DNA from: an uncultured Collinsella sp.
Lineage (GTDB): Bacteria; Actinomycetota; Coriobacteriia; Coriobacteriales; Coriobacteriaceae
Length of the DNA: 13,380 bases
Reading direction: 5' to 3'
Assembly (NCBI GenBank): GCA_900544065.1
Contig: UQTR01000062.1
Coordinates: 1-13,380, forward strand
Part shown: piece after piece, positions 1-6,708 of the stretch
Layout of the letters: the number at the start of each line of letters is the position of its first letter
Position numbering within the stretch: position 1 is the stretch's first letter
Notes under the pieces: generated by a model
Told to the model about the DNA's origin: nothing
Databases searched by the model: none
Seen by the model: only the letters and a program-made list of their open reading frames with translations
Program-made: the position numbers and the translations under genes

Positions 1-48
1 CGAGATGTCTTAGGGTCTCGTGGGCTCGGAGATGTGTATAAGAGACAG
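1..48. other. Untrimmed Nextera i7 adapter at left contig end
   Basis: This is not genomic sequence. Bases 1-6 match the end of the Illumina P7 oligo, 7-14 (GTCTTAGG) are an 8-base i7 index, 15-29 are the Nextera read-2 tail GTCTCGTGGGCTCGG, and 30-48 are the Tn5 mosaic end AGATGTGTATAAGAGACAG. Genomic DNA starts at 49. Translating through the adapter gives the artefactual N-terminus MGSEMCIRDS on the first gene. Confidence 0.98.
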
Positions 49-49
49 C

Positions 50-574
50 GTCACCATTGGCGGGCTCGATTGGAATCGCGAGCTGAGCCCCTGGGCATGC
101 GACGGGACCGTACGCGATGCCGAGCCTTTCGGCGGCCAAGCTGCCGATTTTCTTGATGAGCTGCTGAATCAGATAATCCCCCAGGTCGAGTCGTCGCTTC
201 CTCAGCCGCCCACCTGGCGCGGCATTGCCGGCTACTCGCTCGCGGGCCTCTTCGCACTCTGGTCCCTCTGGCAAACCGACGCCTTTGACCGCGCCGCGAG
301 CGCATCGGGGTCGCTATGGTTTCCCGACTTTGTCGACCGTGCCAGCACGGCCCCTTTTGCCGGCAGCCCGCAAGCCGTCTACCTGTCACTCGGCAAAAAG
401 GAAACCAAGACGCCCAACCGCATGATGCGGCATGTACTCGACGACACACGCGCGATGGAAGCGTTGCTCGTCGAGCGCGGCATTCCAACAACGCTGGAGC
501 TCAACCCCGGCAATCACTTTGCCCAAACCGACTTACGCATGGCCCGCGGCATCCACTGGATACTGACGCATTAA
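50..574 (+). CDS. Alpha/beta-hydrolase esterase, 3' part only
   Basis: These are the last 174 residues of a predicted serine esterase of the alpha/beta-hydrolase fold (putative esterase family, PF00756/COG2819 type, the group with enterochelin-esterase-like and IroE-like enzymes). The nucleophile elbow GYSLAG lies at fragment residues 61-66 with Ser63. A C-terminal NPGNHF supplies the likely catalytic His (residue 156). The acidic triad member should fall after the LSLGKKE strand (around 113-118) but is not certain. The 5' end is lost because the contig enters adapter at 48, so the true start and any signal peptide are unknown. The TAA stop is followed directly by a terminator shared with the convergent permease gene. 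The substrate cannot be told from the sequence. The fold call is firm; siderophore-ester or acyl-ester activity would be a guess. Confidence 0.8.
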   Translation, partial: VTIGGLDWNRELSPWACDGTVRDAEPFGGQAADFLDELLNQIIPQVESSLPQPPTWRGIAGYSLAGLFALWSLWQTDAFDRAASASGSLWFPDFVDRASTAPFAGSPQAVYLSLGKKETKTPNRMMRHVLDDTRAMEALLVERGIPTTLELNPGNHFAQTDLRMARGIHWILTH

Positions 575-620
575 AAATGGTGCCCACACGCATATACGCA
601 TGGGCACCATATCTTGTTTT
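573..620. terminator. Bidirectional intrinsic terminator between convergent genes
   Basis: A perfect 10-bp stem, ATGGTGCCCA (577-586) with TGGGCACCAT (601-610), encloses a 14-nt loop. On the minus strand it is followed by five T, so it is a good terminator for the uracil permease. On the plus strand the tail is ATCTTGTTTT, a weaker but usable tract for the esterase, whose stop codon touches the stem. Confidence 0.85.
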
Positions 621-635
621 AGCTGAACGCAGCTG

Positions 636-1970
636 CTACTCAGCAGCCTCCTCAAGCTCGGAGACATCAAACTCAAAGTCGTTACCCGGCAGGATGGCGT
701 TGAGCACGATGCCCACCAGTGAGCCCACGGCAATGCCGGACAGCGAAATGGTCACGCCGCCCAGCTCCAACACGATGGCGCCGGCGGTGCTGTACGCGAT
801 GCCGAGCGAAAGCACGAGCACCAGCGCGGCAACCAGCACGTTGCGGTTGTTCTGGAAATCGACCTGGTTCTCGATGAGGTTGCGGACGCCCACAGCGCTG
901 ATCATGCCGTAGAGCACGAGCGACACACCGCCGATAACGCATGCCGGCATGGCGGCGATGACCGCGGCGAACTTGGGGCAGAACGAAAGCACGATGGCGC
1001 AACACGCGGCAATTCGAATTACGCGCGGGTCGAACACGCGCGTCAGGGCGAGCACGCCGGTGTTCTCGCCATACGTAGTGTTGGCCGGAGCGCCAAAGAG
1101 CGAAGCCAGAATCGTGGCAAGGCCGTCGCCGAGCAGCGTGCGATGCAGACCGGGATCGGCAATGTAGTTGCGCTCGCAAGTCGAACCGATAGCAGAGATA
1201 TCGCCGATATGCTCGATCATGGTCGCGAAGGCCAGCGGCATGATGGTGATGATGGCCGTCGTGGCAAGACCGTTATCGAACTGCGGCCCAAAGAGTGCAA
1301 ACACGGTGTTGTCCCACACGATGGGCAGACCGACCCACGGAGCGGCGGCAACGCCCGAGAAATCAACCTCGCCGAGCGCAGCCGCAACGGCATAGCTCAC
1401 CACAACGCCCAGCAAAATCGGCACAATCTTGACCATGCCACGGCCCCAGATGTTGCAGATGACGATAACGGCAACGCCAATGACAGCCACAAGCCAGTTG
1501 GTCTGGCAGTTAGCAATAGCGGAGCTCGCCAGGATCAGACCGATCGAAATGACGATGGGGCCAGTCACCACCGGCGGGAAGAAACGCATGACACGCTTGG
1601 CGCCAAAGGCGCGGAAGAGCGCCGCAAGCACCGGATAAAGCAGGCCGGCGCAAGCAACGCCCAGACAAGCGTAGGGCAAAAGCTCGGTCTCGCCGTTGGG
1701 CGCGATTGCGGCATAACCGGCAATAAAGGCAAACGATGAGCCCAAAAATGCCGGCACCTTACCGCGCGACAGGAAGTGGAACAGCAGCGTGCCCAAACCG
1801 GCAAACAAAAGCGTTGCCGAAACCGAGAGACCGGTGAGCACGGGCACCAGCACGGTGGCGCCAAACATGGCAAACAGGTGCTGCAGACCGAGCAAAAACA
1901 TGCGCGGGCGGCCGAGCGACGATGCGTCGTAGATGGCATCGCTGGCGGCGGGCGTCGAGGACTGGGACAT
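636..1970 (-). CDS. uraA: NCS2 uracil permease (uracil:proton symporter)
   Basis: This is a 444-residue inner-membrane transporter of the nucleobase:cation symporter-2 family, most like UraA/PyrP, which imports uracil with protons for pyrimidine salvage. The hydrophobic helices fit the 14-segment NCS2 fold. Family signatures visible are FLGSSFAFIAG (75-85), MIEHIGD with Glu253, and TTYGENTGV with Glu302; these align with the two substrate/proton-coupling glutamates of E. coli UraA (E241, E290). The reading frame runs open to 2078, but ATG at 1970 (MSQSS) is chosen because AAAGGA lies just upstream and the extra 36 residues are unlike the family. The acidic C-terminal tail (FEFDVSELEEAAE) is normal. 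The gene appears monocistronic, ending in the shared terminator. A xanthine or broader uracil/xanthine specificity cannot be excluded, but the overall pattern favours uracil. Confidence 0.92.
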   Translation of the reverse strand: MSQSSTPAASDAIYDASSLGRPRMFLLGLQHLFAMFGATVLVPVLTGLSVSATLLFAGLGTLLFHFLSRGKVPAFLGSSFAFIAGYAAIAPNGETELLPYACLGVACAGLLYPVLAALFRAFGAKRVMRFFPPVVTGPIVISIGLILASSAIANCQTNWLVAVIGVAVIVICNIWGRGMVKIVPILLGVVVSYAVAAALGEVDFSGVAAAPWVGLPIVWDNTVFALFGPQFDNGLATTAIITIMPLAFATMIEHIGDISAIGSTCERNYIADPGLHRTLLGDGLATILASLFGAPANTTYGENTGVLALTRVFDPRVIRIAACCAIVLSFCPKFAAVIAAMPACVIGGVSLVLYGMISAVGVRNLIENQVDFQNNRNVLVAALVLVLSLGIAYSTAGAIVLELGGVTISLSGIAVGSLVGIVLNAILPGNDFEFDVSELEEAAE

Positions 1971-2040
1971 GAGAGTCCTTTCAAAATGGAAGGGCGCTCG
2001 AGCATAGCGGATTACCTGCCCGAACGATACGATCCGAACC

Positions 2041-2046
2041 ATTGTA
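2041..2046 (-). promoter_or_regulatory. Candidate -10 box for the uracil permease
   Basis: TACAAT on the minus strand, about 70 nt upstream of the permease ATG, in the 123-bp gap after the methionine synthase gene. No good -35 hexamer is visible at the usual spacing, and no PyrR-type attenuator hairpin or terminator was seen in the gap. Weak call. Confidence 0.3.
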
Positions 2047-2093
2047 CGCGATGCGCCATGTCTCGCACGCGCCGTCACCTGCGAACGTTACCG

Positions 2094-3227
2094 CTATTTC
2101 CAAACGCGCTCGGCAATACGCTTGACCAGCGCGATCTTTGCCCATTGCTCGTCCTCGGTCAGCTTGTTGCCAATCTCGCAGCTGGCAAAGCCGCACTGCG
2201 GAGACAGATACAGGTTCTCGAGCGGAACATACTTTGCAGCCTCGTGAATACGCTCGACGATGGCATCCTCGTCCTCAAGCTCAGCGGCCTTGGTGGTCAC
2301 CAGGCCCAACACGACCTTCTTGCCAGGGGCAACGTACCTCAACGGCTCAAAACCGCCGGCGCGCGGCGTATCGAACTCCAGGTAAAATGCGTCAACATCC
2401 TCGTTTGCGAACAGGTATGGCGCGATGGGGTCATAGCCACCCTCGAAGGCATAGGTAGAGTGGTAGTTACCGCGGCACACATGCGTGTTAATGACCAGGT
2501 CGTCGGGCTTGCCCTCGATAGCGGCGTTGTTGAGCGCCACGCCCAGCTCACTCACCTTTTGCAGATCAACCGGGCTCATGCCGGTCTTGGACACAAAGTC
2601 GGTATCGCAATAGATGCCCCAGGTGCAGTCATCAAACTGGATGTTGCGGCAGCCTGCAGCGTACAGGTCGGCGATCACCGTACGATAAGCGGCTGCGATG
2701 GCGTCGGCAAGTTCCTCATCGGTCTTATAGACAGCGCGCAGGCTCTCCTGCTGGCCATCGCAGCGGTCGAGCGTGACCTCAGAGAACGTCTGGATAGGCG
2801 CCGGGATGGTCTGGCGTGCAACGTGGTCCTCGCCCTCAAGTGCCTTGACAAACTTAAAGTGCTCGACGAAGGGGTGGTTCTCGCCGCTGATGGAGCCAGT
2901 CACCACGGCGGTATCGGCCGTGGTCTCCTCGTCGTGGAACATATATCCCGTACGCGAGGTGCGACGCTCGACGCCGTTCAGCCCCCACATAAAATCGAGG
3001 TGCCAGTAGCTGCGGCGAAACTCGCCATCGGTGATGACCTGCAGGCCGGCGGCCTTCTGCTTTGCCACCAAATCGCGAATAGCATCGTCCTCGACGGCCT
3101 TAAGGCCGGAAGCGTCAAGTTTACCCGCGACATAGGCGGCACGGGCATCCTTTACAGCCTGCGGACGAAGAAAACTGCCGACGATATCGGCGCGAAACGG
3201 CGCGTTCGGTTGAATCGAAGTGCTCAT
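2094..3227 (-). CDS. MetE C-terminal-like cobalamin-independent methionine synthase (YxjG/YxjH type)
   Basis: This 377-residue protein is of the UROD/MetE-like family: the single catalytic barrel of cobalamin-independent methionine synthase without MetE's N-terminal half, as in Bacillus YxjG/YxjH. It should transfer a methyl group to homocysteine (or a related thiol) to form methionine in the cytosol. The zinc-site ligands of the family are visible: His249 and Cys251 in NTHVCRGN, Glu284 in FYLEFDT, and Cys345 in SPQCGF. An early GSFLRP (17-22) and DGEFRR (68-72) are also typical. ATG at 3227 is preferred over the one at 3245 because AAAGGGAG sits 8 nt before it. The gene is preceded by a LysR-type gene and a candidate LysR operator. 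The methyl donor (methyl-folate or another) is unknown for this short group; the family call is strong. Confidence 0.88.
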   Translation of the reverse strand: MSTSIQPNAPFRADIVGSFLRPQAVKDARAAYVAGKLDASGLKAVEDDAIRDLVAKQKAAGLQVITDGEFRRSYWHLDFMWGLNGVERRTSRTGYMFHDEETTADTAVVTGSISGENHPFVEHFKFVKALEGEDHVARQTIPAPIQTFSEVTLDRCDGQQESLRAVYKTDEELADAIAAAYRTVIADLYAAGCRNIQFDDCTWGIYCDTDFVSKTGMSPVDLQKVSELGVALNNAAIEGKPDDLVINTHVCRGNYHSTYAFEGGYDPIAPYLFANEDVDAFYLEFDTPRAGGFEPLRYVAPGKKVVLGLVTTKAAELEDEDAIVERIHEAAKYVPLENLYLSPQCGFASCEIGNKLTEDEQWAKIALVKRIAERVWK

Positions 3228-3267
3228 AGATATCTCCCTTTGCATTGGTTGCTTTACTGGGACAGAG

Positions 3268-3281
3268 TATGAGCGCTCATA
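3268..3281. repeat. 14-bp perfect palindrome in the leader of the methionine synthase gene
   Basis: TATGAGCGCTCATA is perfectly self-complementary. It lies about 40 nt upstream of the methionine synthase start, downstream of the larger LysR-type dyad. It could be a repressor operator or a short mRNA stem; nothing else decides. Confidence 0.6.
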
Positions 3282-3313
3282 TGGCCATCGTAAAATATAC
3301 GTTTATAACAGTT

Positions 3314-3336
3314 TGATATAGATGCTTCCTATATCA
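3314..3336. promoter_or_regulatory. Candidate LysR-type (MET-box-like) operator
   Basis: This is a perfect 8-bp inverted repeat, TGATATAG (3314-3321), 7-nt spacer, CTATATCA (3329-3336). Its core TATAG-N7-CTATA has the same half-sites and spacing as the streptococcal MtaR/MetR MET-box (consensus TATAGTTTNAAACTATA). It lies about 87 bp upstream of the methionine synthase start and 46 bp after the regulator's stop codon. An AT-rich stretch just downstream (minus strand TATAAACGTATATTTT) offers several -10-like hexamers, so the site is placed as expected for LysR activation. A shorter dyad, CAGTC-TG-GACTG (3335-3346), abuts it. Confidence 0.6.
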
Positions 3337-3382
3337 GTCTGGACTGTCATAAAGAGACTTGAACCGTGCGGAGCACAGCAGC

Positions 3383-4279
3383 CTAGATATGCTGACGAAT
3401 CGCGTCGATATAGGCCCGACCGTAGCGCGTGAGCGTCGTGTTCTTGCGCGTAATAATGCCGATCTCCATGTACTCGTCCACGTCGAGCGGAATCGAGATA
3501 ATGCCGGGGCCGTTGAGCTCGTGGCTGATCACGCCCGAGCATACCGTGTAGCCGTTGAGGCCCATGGCCAAATTGAACAGCGTCGCACGGTCACGCACGC
3601 GGATATTCTTGCGACGCTCAAAGGTCGAGGTCAGCTCCTCGGAATAATAAAACGAGTTATAGCTGCCCTGCTCGTAGGACAGGAACGGGTAGTCTTCCAG
3701 ATCCTCGAGCGTCACGCTGGAGCGGCCCGCCAGCGGATGGTCGGCGCAGACGAAGACATGCGGCGTGGCGCAGAAGAGCCCTTCGAACACGAGCTCGTTG
3801 GCCACCAGCATGCGCTCGATGACCTCGCGATTGTGCTCCGACAGATACAGGATGCCCAGCTCGCTTTTCATATGCGCGACATCCTCGATAATCTCGTGGG
3901 TCTGCTCCTCGCGCAGGGTAAAGTCGTAGCGCGCGGCATCGAACTCGCGGATCACATCGACAAACGCATTAACGGCAAAGGAATAATGCTGGCAGCTCAC
4001 ACTAAAGTGCGGCACCTGCTCGGACGTACCTTTGTACTTGCCCTCGAGCAGGTCGGCCTGGTCGAGCACCTGGCGCGCGTACCCCAAGAAGGTCTCGCCT
4101 TCCTCGGACACAATGACACCCTTGTTGGTGCGCTCAAAGATATGCACACCCATCTCGTTTTCGAGATCGCGGATCGACGCGGTAATCGAAGGCTGCGACA
4201 CAAAGAGCCGGCGCGAGGCCTCGGTGATGCTGCCGCATTCGGCAACTTTGACGACATATCTGAGTTGCTGGAGCTTCAT
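3383..4279 (-). CDS. LysR-family transcriptional regulator, probably of methionine metabolism
   Basis: This 298-residue LysR-type regulator has an N-terminal winged helix-turn-helix (about 2-60), with the recognition region ASRRLFVSQPSITASI (21-36), followed by a periplasmic-binding-protein-like effector domain. Length is typical of the family. ATG at 4279 (MKLQQLRYVV) is chosen because LysR proteins begin this way and GGGAGAAAG precedes it; the frame also opens at 4309, inside the HAD gene. The ribosome binding site overlaps the HAD TAG stop (10-nt gap), so the two genes are probably co-transcribed and translationally coupled. The gene lies directly upstream of, and in the same direction as, the methionine synthase, with a MET-box-like dyad between them. 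I infer control of that gene by a sulfur-amino-acid effector such as homocysteine or O-acetylserine. The effector is not visible in the sequence. Confidence 0.9.
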   Translation of the reverse strand: MKLQQLRYVVKVAECGSITEASRRLFVSQPSITASIRDLENEMGVHIFERTNKGVIVSEEGETFLGYARQVLDQADLLEGKYKGTSEQVPHFSVSCQHYSFAVNAFVDVIREFDAARYDFTLREEQTHEIIEDVAHMKSELGILYLSEHNREVIERMLVANELVFEGLFCATPHVFVCADHPLAGRSSVTLEDLEDYPFLSYEQGSYNSFYYSEELTSTFERRKNIRVRDRATLFNLAMGLNGYTVCSGVISHELNGPGIISIPLDVDEYMEIGIITRKNTTLTRYGRAYIDAIRQHI

Positions 4280-4289
4280 GGCTTTCTCC

Positions 4290-5198
4290 CTAGACGTTCG
4301 TGACGTCAAAACCCGCCGTGTCCATTTGGCTCATAAACGACGGCATCTCCCCCGTCGCGGCGCAGGCGGCAATCTGATGCAGAGCCCCGGCAACCGCATC
4401 ATCTGCCGCAGCGCCAATATGCCAGCGTGCGGCAGCCGTGACGGCCTCGTTGGCATTGGCGACTGCAACGGAGTTAGGAACGGCATCGATCATGGGCAAA
4501 TCGTTATCGGAATCGCCAAATACGGCCACCTCGTCGGGCGTCAGGCCCAAAGCGCGCGCCAGCTCCAGCGCAGCGCAGCCCTTGTCCCAGCCGGTCGGAA
4601 GAACGTCGAACAGGCGCACGCGGTTGTTGGGAAACACGAGTGAGAGCTCCGGCACCTCAGCGGCAACACGCTCGCGCAGCTCGGCGAGCTCCTCGCGCGA
4701 ACGGGCACTCCAGATATTCGCCTTGTATACCGGGGCATCGTCAACGACAGGACGACAGGGAGCCTCTTCGCCCTTGAGCCACGCGTTGCCGCCTGACTTC
4801 ATGGCGCGACGCACACGCTCGGGATCGCTTGTCACGCAATAGGCATCGTTATTCCAAAAGTCATCACCCAGACGGTAGACCTTCAAATACGTATCGTCGG
4901 TCTCCTGTTCAAAATAATCGGCTAAGCGCATAAGGACATCGTTATCGATTGCGCGCGAAGCGACTACTTCGCCATCGACAAACATCACCTGGCCGTTGCA
5001 AAACGCACCGGTCGAGAAGCACTCGGAGCGATTGCGGAACATCCAGCCCATCGCGGACGGCTGACGACCCGAAACCGGCCCAAAGTGCAAACCCGCCGCC
5101 TGCATGGCATGAATACCCTCAATGGCGTAGTCGCTGGCGCCGTCATGCCCGGCTGGAATCAGTGTATCGTCCATATCGGTCAGCACAAGTTTGATCAT
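4290..5198 (-). CDS. HAD-superfamily hydrolase, Cof/type IIB phosphatase
   Basis: This 302-residue cytosolic phosphatase has all four HAD motifs: DMDDT (8-12, nucleophile Asp8 and acid/base Asp10), the SGR of motif II (Ser43), Lys206 of motif III, and GDSDND (228-233) of motif IV. The inserted middle part (about 85-190) corresponds to the C2B cap of Cof-type enzymes, which dephosphorylate sugar phosphates, FMN, PLP or the thiamine intermediate HMP-PP. The ATG at 5198 is preceded by GAGGGGACC. The gene is divergent from the thiamine operon across a 102-bp palindromic element, and its stop codon overlaps the Shine-Dalgarno of the LysR gene. The substrate cannot be inferred from sequence. A role in thiamine metabolism is possible from proximity alone but is not supported by any motif. 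Confidence 0.9.
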   Translation of the reverse strand: MIKLVLTDMDDTLIPAGHDGASDYAIEGIHAMQAAGLHFGPVSGRQPSAMGWMFRNRSECFSTGAFCNGQVMFVDGEVVASRAIDNDVLMRLADYFEQETDDTYLKVYRLGDDFWNNDAYCVTSDPERVRRAMKSGGNAWLKGEEAPCRPVVDDAPVYKANIWSARSREELAELRERVAAEVPELSLVFPNNRVRLFDVLPTGWDKGCAALELARALGLTPDEVAVFGDSDNDLPMIDAVPNSVAVANANEAVTAAARWHIGAAADDAVAGALHQIAACAATGEMPSFMSQMDTAGFDVTNV

Positions 5199-5229
5199 AA
5201 GGTCCCCTCGGTCATTCTTAATCCCATCT

Positions 5230-5235
5230 ATTGTA
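5230..5235 (-). promoter_or_regulatory. Candidate -10 box for the HAD-LysR transcript
   Basis: TACAAT on the minus strand, 31 nt upstream of the HAD start codon and 3 nt outside the left arm of the palindromic element. Any -35 must lie inside the element (CTGTCC at 16 nt is a poor match), so the element probably overlaps this promoter. Confidence 0.35.
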
Positions 5236-5238
5236 CCG

Positions 5239-5340
5239 ACCTGCCAAAAAGGGACAGGTTTATTTCGGCAGGTTTCATCTGGGAAAACGCAAAGTCCCAG
5301 TTGTTACCTGCCAAAATAAACCTGTCCCTTTTTGGCAGGT
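5239..5340. repeat. Nested 102-bp palindromic element (REP/BIME- or MITE-like)
   Basis: Two 35-bp arms (5239-5273 and 5306-5340) are inverted copies differing at one base (C5266 against its partner). Each arm is itself bounded by a small inverted pair, ACCTGCC...GGCAGGT, and contains AAAAAGGGACAGG. The 32-nt spacer holds a third hairpin, CTGGGA (5279-5284) with TCCCAG (5295-5300). The element sits exactly between divergent transcripts. The arm-within-arm symmetry and the GGGACAGGTTTATTT motif resemble REP/BIME sequences mobilised by RAYT (Y1) transposases. No transposase is present here and no target-site duplication is obvious. Confidence 0.8.
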
Positions 5341-5344
5341 GCGC

Positions 5345-5350
5345 TAGTAT
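5345..5350 (+). promoter_or_regulatory. Candidate -10 box for the thiamine operon
   Basis: TAGTAT lies 4 nt outside the right arm of the palindromic element. Transcription would start near 5357, about 10 nt before the TPP aptamer, which fits a riboswitch leader. The -35 position falls inside the palindromic arm, as for the divergent HAD promoter. Confidence 0.4.
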
Positions 5351-5366
5351 AGGGAACAACAGATTC

Positions 5367-5460
5367 GATGCGGGAGTGCCGGCGGTGCAAACCACAAGGC
5401 TGAGAGGGCAATGGGCCCAATCCTTTGAACCTGTCAGTTAATGCTGGCGTAGGGAGCATG
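5367..5460 (+). ncRNA. TPP (thi-box) riboswitch aptamer
   Basis: The conserved thi-box elements occur in order: GGGAGTGCC at 5372-5380, GGCTGAGAGGG near 5398-5407, ACCTGTCAG near 5429-5437, and TTAATGCTGGCGTAGGGAGC up to 5457. ATGC (5368-5371) and GCAT (5456-5459) can close the P1 stem. It binds thiamine pyrophosphate and shuts off the downstream operon, here most likely through the terminator at 5471-5502. A five-base alternative pairing, GGCGG (5381-5385) with CCGCC (5461-5465), may belong to the ligand-free fold. Confidence 0.96.
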
Positions 5461-5470
5461 CCGCCTTTAC

Positions 5471-5502
5471 AGGGGCGCTGTCTATGCACAGCGCCCCTTT
5501 TC
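5471..5502 (+). terminator. Intrinsic terminator of the TPP riboswitch
   Basis: A perfect 9-bp GC-rich stem, GGGGCGCTG (5472-5480) with CAGCGCCCC (5489-5497), has an 8-nt loop and is followed by TTTT. It lies between the aptamer and the thiM Shine-Dalgarno, so control is by transcription termination and not by RBS masking. Confidence 0.9.
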
Positions 5503-5523
5503 TATGCCAAGGAGGCATGTGCA

Positions 5524-6363
5524 GTGATTGATTCGGAACAGCTTAAGCAACATATGGTCAAGGCCGTGGAGGAGATTCGCGCTACCAATCCGATGGCCGG
5601 TTCCATCACCAACACGGTGACGATCGACTTTGTCGCCAACGCGCAGCTCGCCGTGGGCGGATCGGCCGCCATGGTCTATCTGCCCGACGAGGGCGAGGCA
5701 CTCGTTGCCGGCGGCGGCGCCATCTATCTCAACATGGGCACGCTCTTCCCCATTTACGAGCAAACGATTCCCCGCGCGGCCAAGGCGGCACACGACGCCG
5801 GTAAGCCCTGGGTGCTCGATCCGGTGGGCCTGGGTATCGGTAGCCTGCGCACCCAGCTGGTCAACGAGCTCAAGCAGTACAAGCCCGCCATCGTGCGCGG
5901 CAACGCCTCCGAGATTATCGCGCTCGCCGGCCTGTGGGGTCTTGAGGGCGAGGCGGCCGATCTGAGCCGCGTGCGCGGTGTCGATACCACCGACACGGTC
6001 GACGCCGCCCGTGGTGCCGCCGTGGCGCTCGCTCGCCACACCGGTGGCGCCGTTGTGGTCTCGGGCGAAGTCGACCTGATCACCGACGGCACGACGGTGG
6101 CCAAGTCTCACGGCGGCAGCCCGCTCATGTCCAAGATCACCGGCTGCGGCTGCTCGCAGGGCGGCGTGCTGGCCGTGTACGCCTGCGCCGCCGACCCGTT
6201 TACGGCAGCCGTCTGCGGCACCGCCGTCTACAACGTGGCCGGCACGCGCGCCGCCGCTGTCGCCGACGCCCCGGCAAGCTTTAAGGTCGCCTTTATCGAC
6301 GAGCTCTACCGCGCAACCGCCCAAGACATCGCCGATAACCGACTCGAGCTCGAGGAGGCATAG
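5524..6363 (+). CDS. thiM: Hydroxyethylthiazole kinase
   Basis: This 279-residue cytosolic kinase of the ribokinase-like ThiM family phosphorylates 4-methyl-5-(2-hydroxyethyl)thiazole, salvaging it for thiamine synthesis. Recognisable segments are NPMAGSITNTVT (22-33), GGSAAM (45-50), the VLDPVGLG strand, VRGNASEI, and KITGCGCSQGG, with the conserved glycine-rich phosphate-binding loop and Cys208/Cys210. Cys210 matches the conserved cysteine of the family. The start is taken as GTG 5524 because AGGAGG (5510-5515) lies 8 nt upstream. The ATG at 5517 is out of frame, and the frame extending back to 5425 crosses the riboswitch and terminator. It is the first gene of a TPP-controlled operon, and the thiamine-binding protein gene begins 3 nt after its stop codon. 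Confidence 0.95.
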   Translation: MIDSEQLKQHMVKAVEEIRATNPMAGSITNTVTIDFVANAQLAVGGSAAMVYLPDEGEALVAGGGAIYLNMGTLFPIYEQTIPRAAKAAHDAGKPWVLDPVGLGIGSLRTQLVNELKQYKPAIVRGNASEIIALAGLWGLEGEAADLSRVRGVDTTDTVDAARGAAVALARHTGGAVVVSGEVDLITDGTTVAKSHGGSPLMSKITGCGCSQGGVLAVYACAADPFTAAVCGTAVYNVAGTRAAAVADAPASFKVAFIDELYRATAQDIADNRLELEEA

Positions 6364-6366
6364 GCC

Positions 6367-6708
6367 ATGTCCGAGCCCGCAACCAATGCCGGCATGAACA
6401 CGCTCGTCGCCGTGGCCATCGCCCCGTGCGGCACCGGCGATGAGCTATCCGCCGAGGTCGCCGAGGTCGTGCGTGTCATTCGCGAGAGCGGCCTGCCCAA
6501 CCGCACCACCTCCATGTTCACCGAGATCGAGGGCGACTGGGACGAGGTCATGCAGGTCGTGCGCGACGCAACCTTTGTGTTGGCGAGCAAGGGCATCCGC
6601 ACCGAAGTCGTGCTCAAAGCCGATATTCGACCCGGATTTACCGACACCATGACCGGCAAGCTCGAACGCATGGAAGCGCAGATCAAAAAGCAGGAGGAAG
6701 CACGATGA
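6367..6708 (+). CDS. MTH1187-family thiamine-binding protein
   Basis: This 113-residue protein of the UPF0045/MTH1187 family (PF01910, COG0011) has a small ferredoxin-like fold that assembles into tetramers and binds thiamine or related ligands. Typical family features are the opening beta strand VAVAIAPCGTGDELSAEV (14-31), RESGLPNRTTSMFTEIEGDWDEVMQVV and the late strand EVVLKADIRPG. Start ATG 6367 has AGGAGG 8 nt upstream. The stop overlaps the thiE start by 4 nt (ATGA), so the two are translationally coupled. Its place between thiM and thiE under a TPP riboswitch supports a thiamine-linked role: binding, buffering or presenting thiamine or an intermediate. The biochemical role is not settled for the family. 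The last residues are a charged helix (KLERMEAQIKKQEEAR). Confidence 0.9.
   Translation: MSEPATNAGMNTLVAVAIAPCGTGDELSAEVAEVVRVIRESGLPNRTTSMFTEIEGDWDEVMQVVRDATFVLASKGIRTEVVLKADIRPGFTDTMTGKLERMEAQIKKQEEAR

Noticed and set aside
1776..3272. Open frame of 498 codons on the plus strand across the permease and methionine synthase genes
   Set aside because: Antisense shadow in high-GC DNA. The minus-strand frames match known families with conserved motifs; this one has no recognisable domain and spans the gene boundary.
3340..3382. Terminator for the LysR gene (GTGC-TCC-GCAC near its stop)
   Set aside because: The stem is only 4 bp and no T tract follows on the minus strand.
3359..4303. Open frame of 314 codons on the plus strand opposite the LysR gene
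   Set aside because: The minus-strand frame is a complete LysR regulator with its HTH. The plus frame is low-complexity shadow sequence with no domain.
5517..5531. ATG at 5517 as the start of thiM or of a leader peptide
   Set aside because: It is out of frame with thiM and meets TGA after four codons; it is also only 1 nt after the Shine-Dalgarno, too close for initiation.
5482..6324. Open frame of 280 codons on the minus strand opposite thiM
   Set aside because: Gly/His/Ala-rich shadow of thiM with no domain; the sense strand has a riboswitch, SD and motifs.
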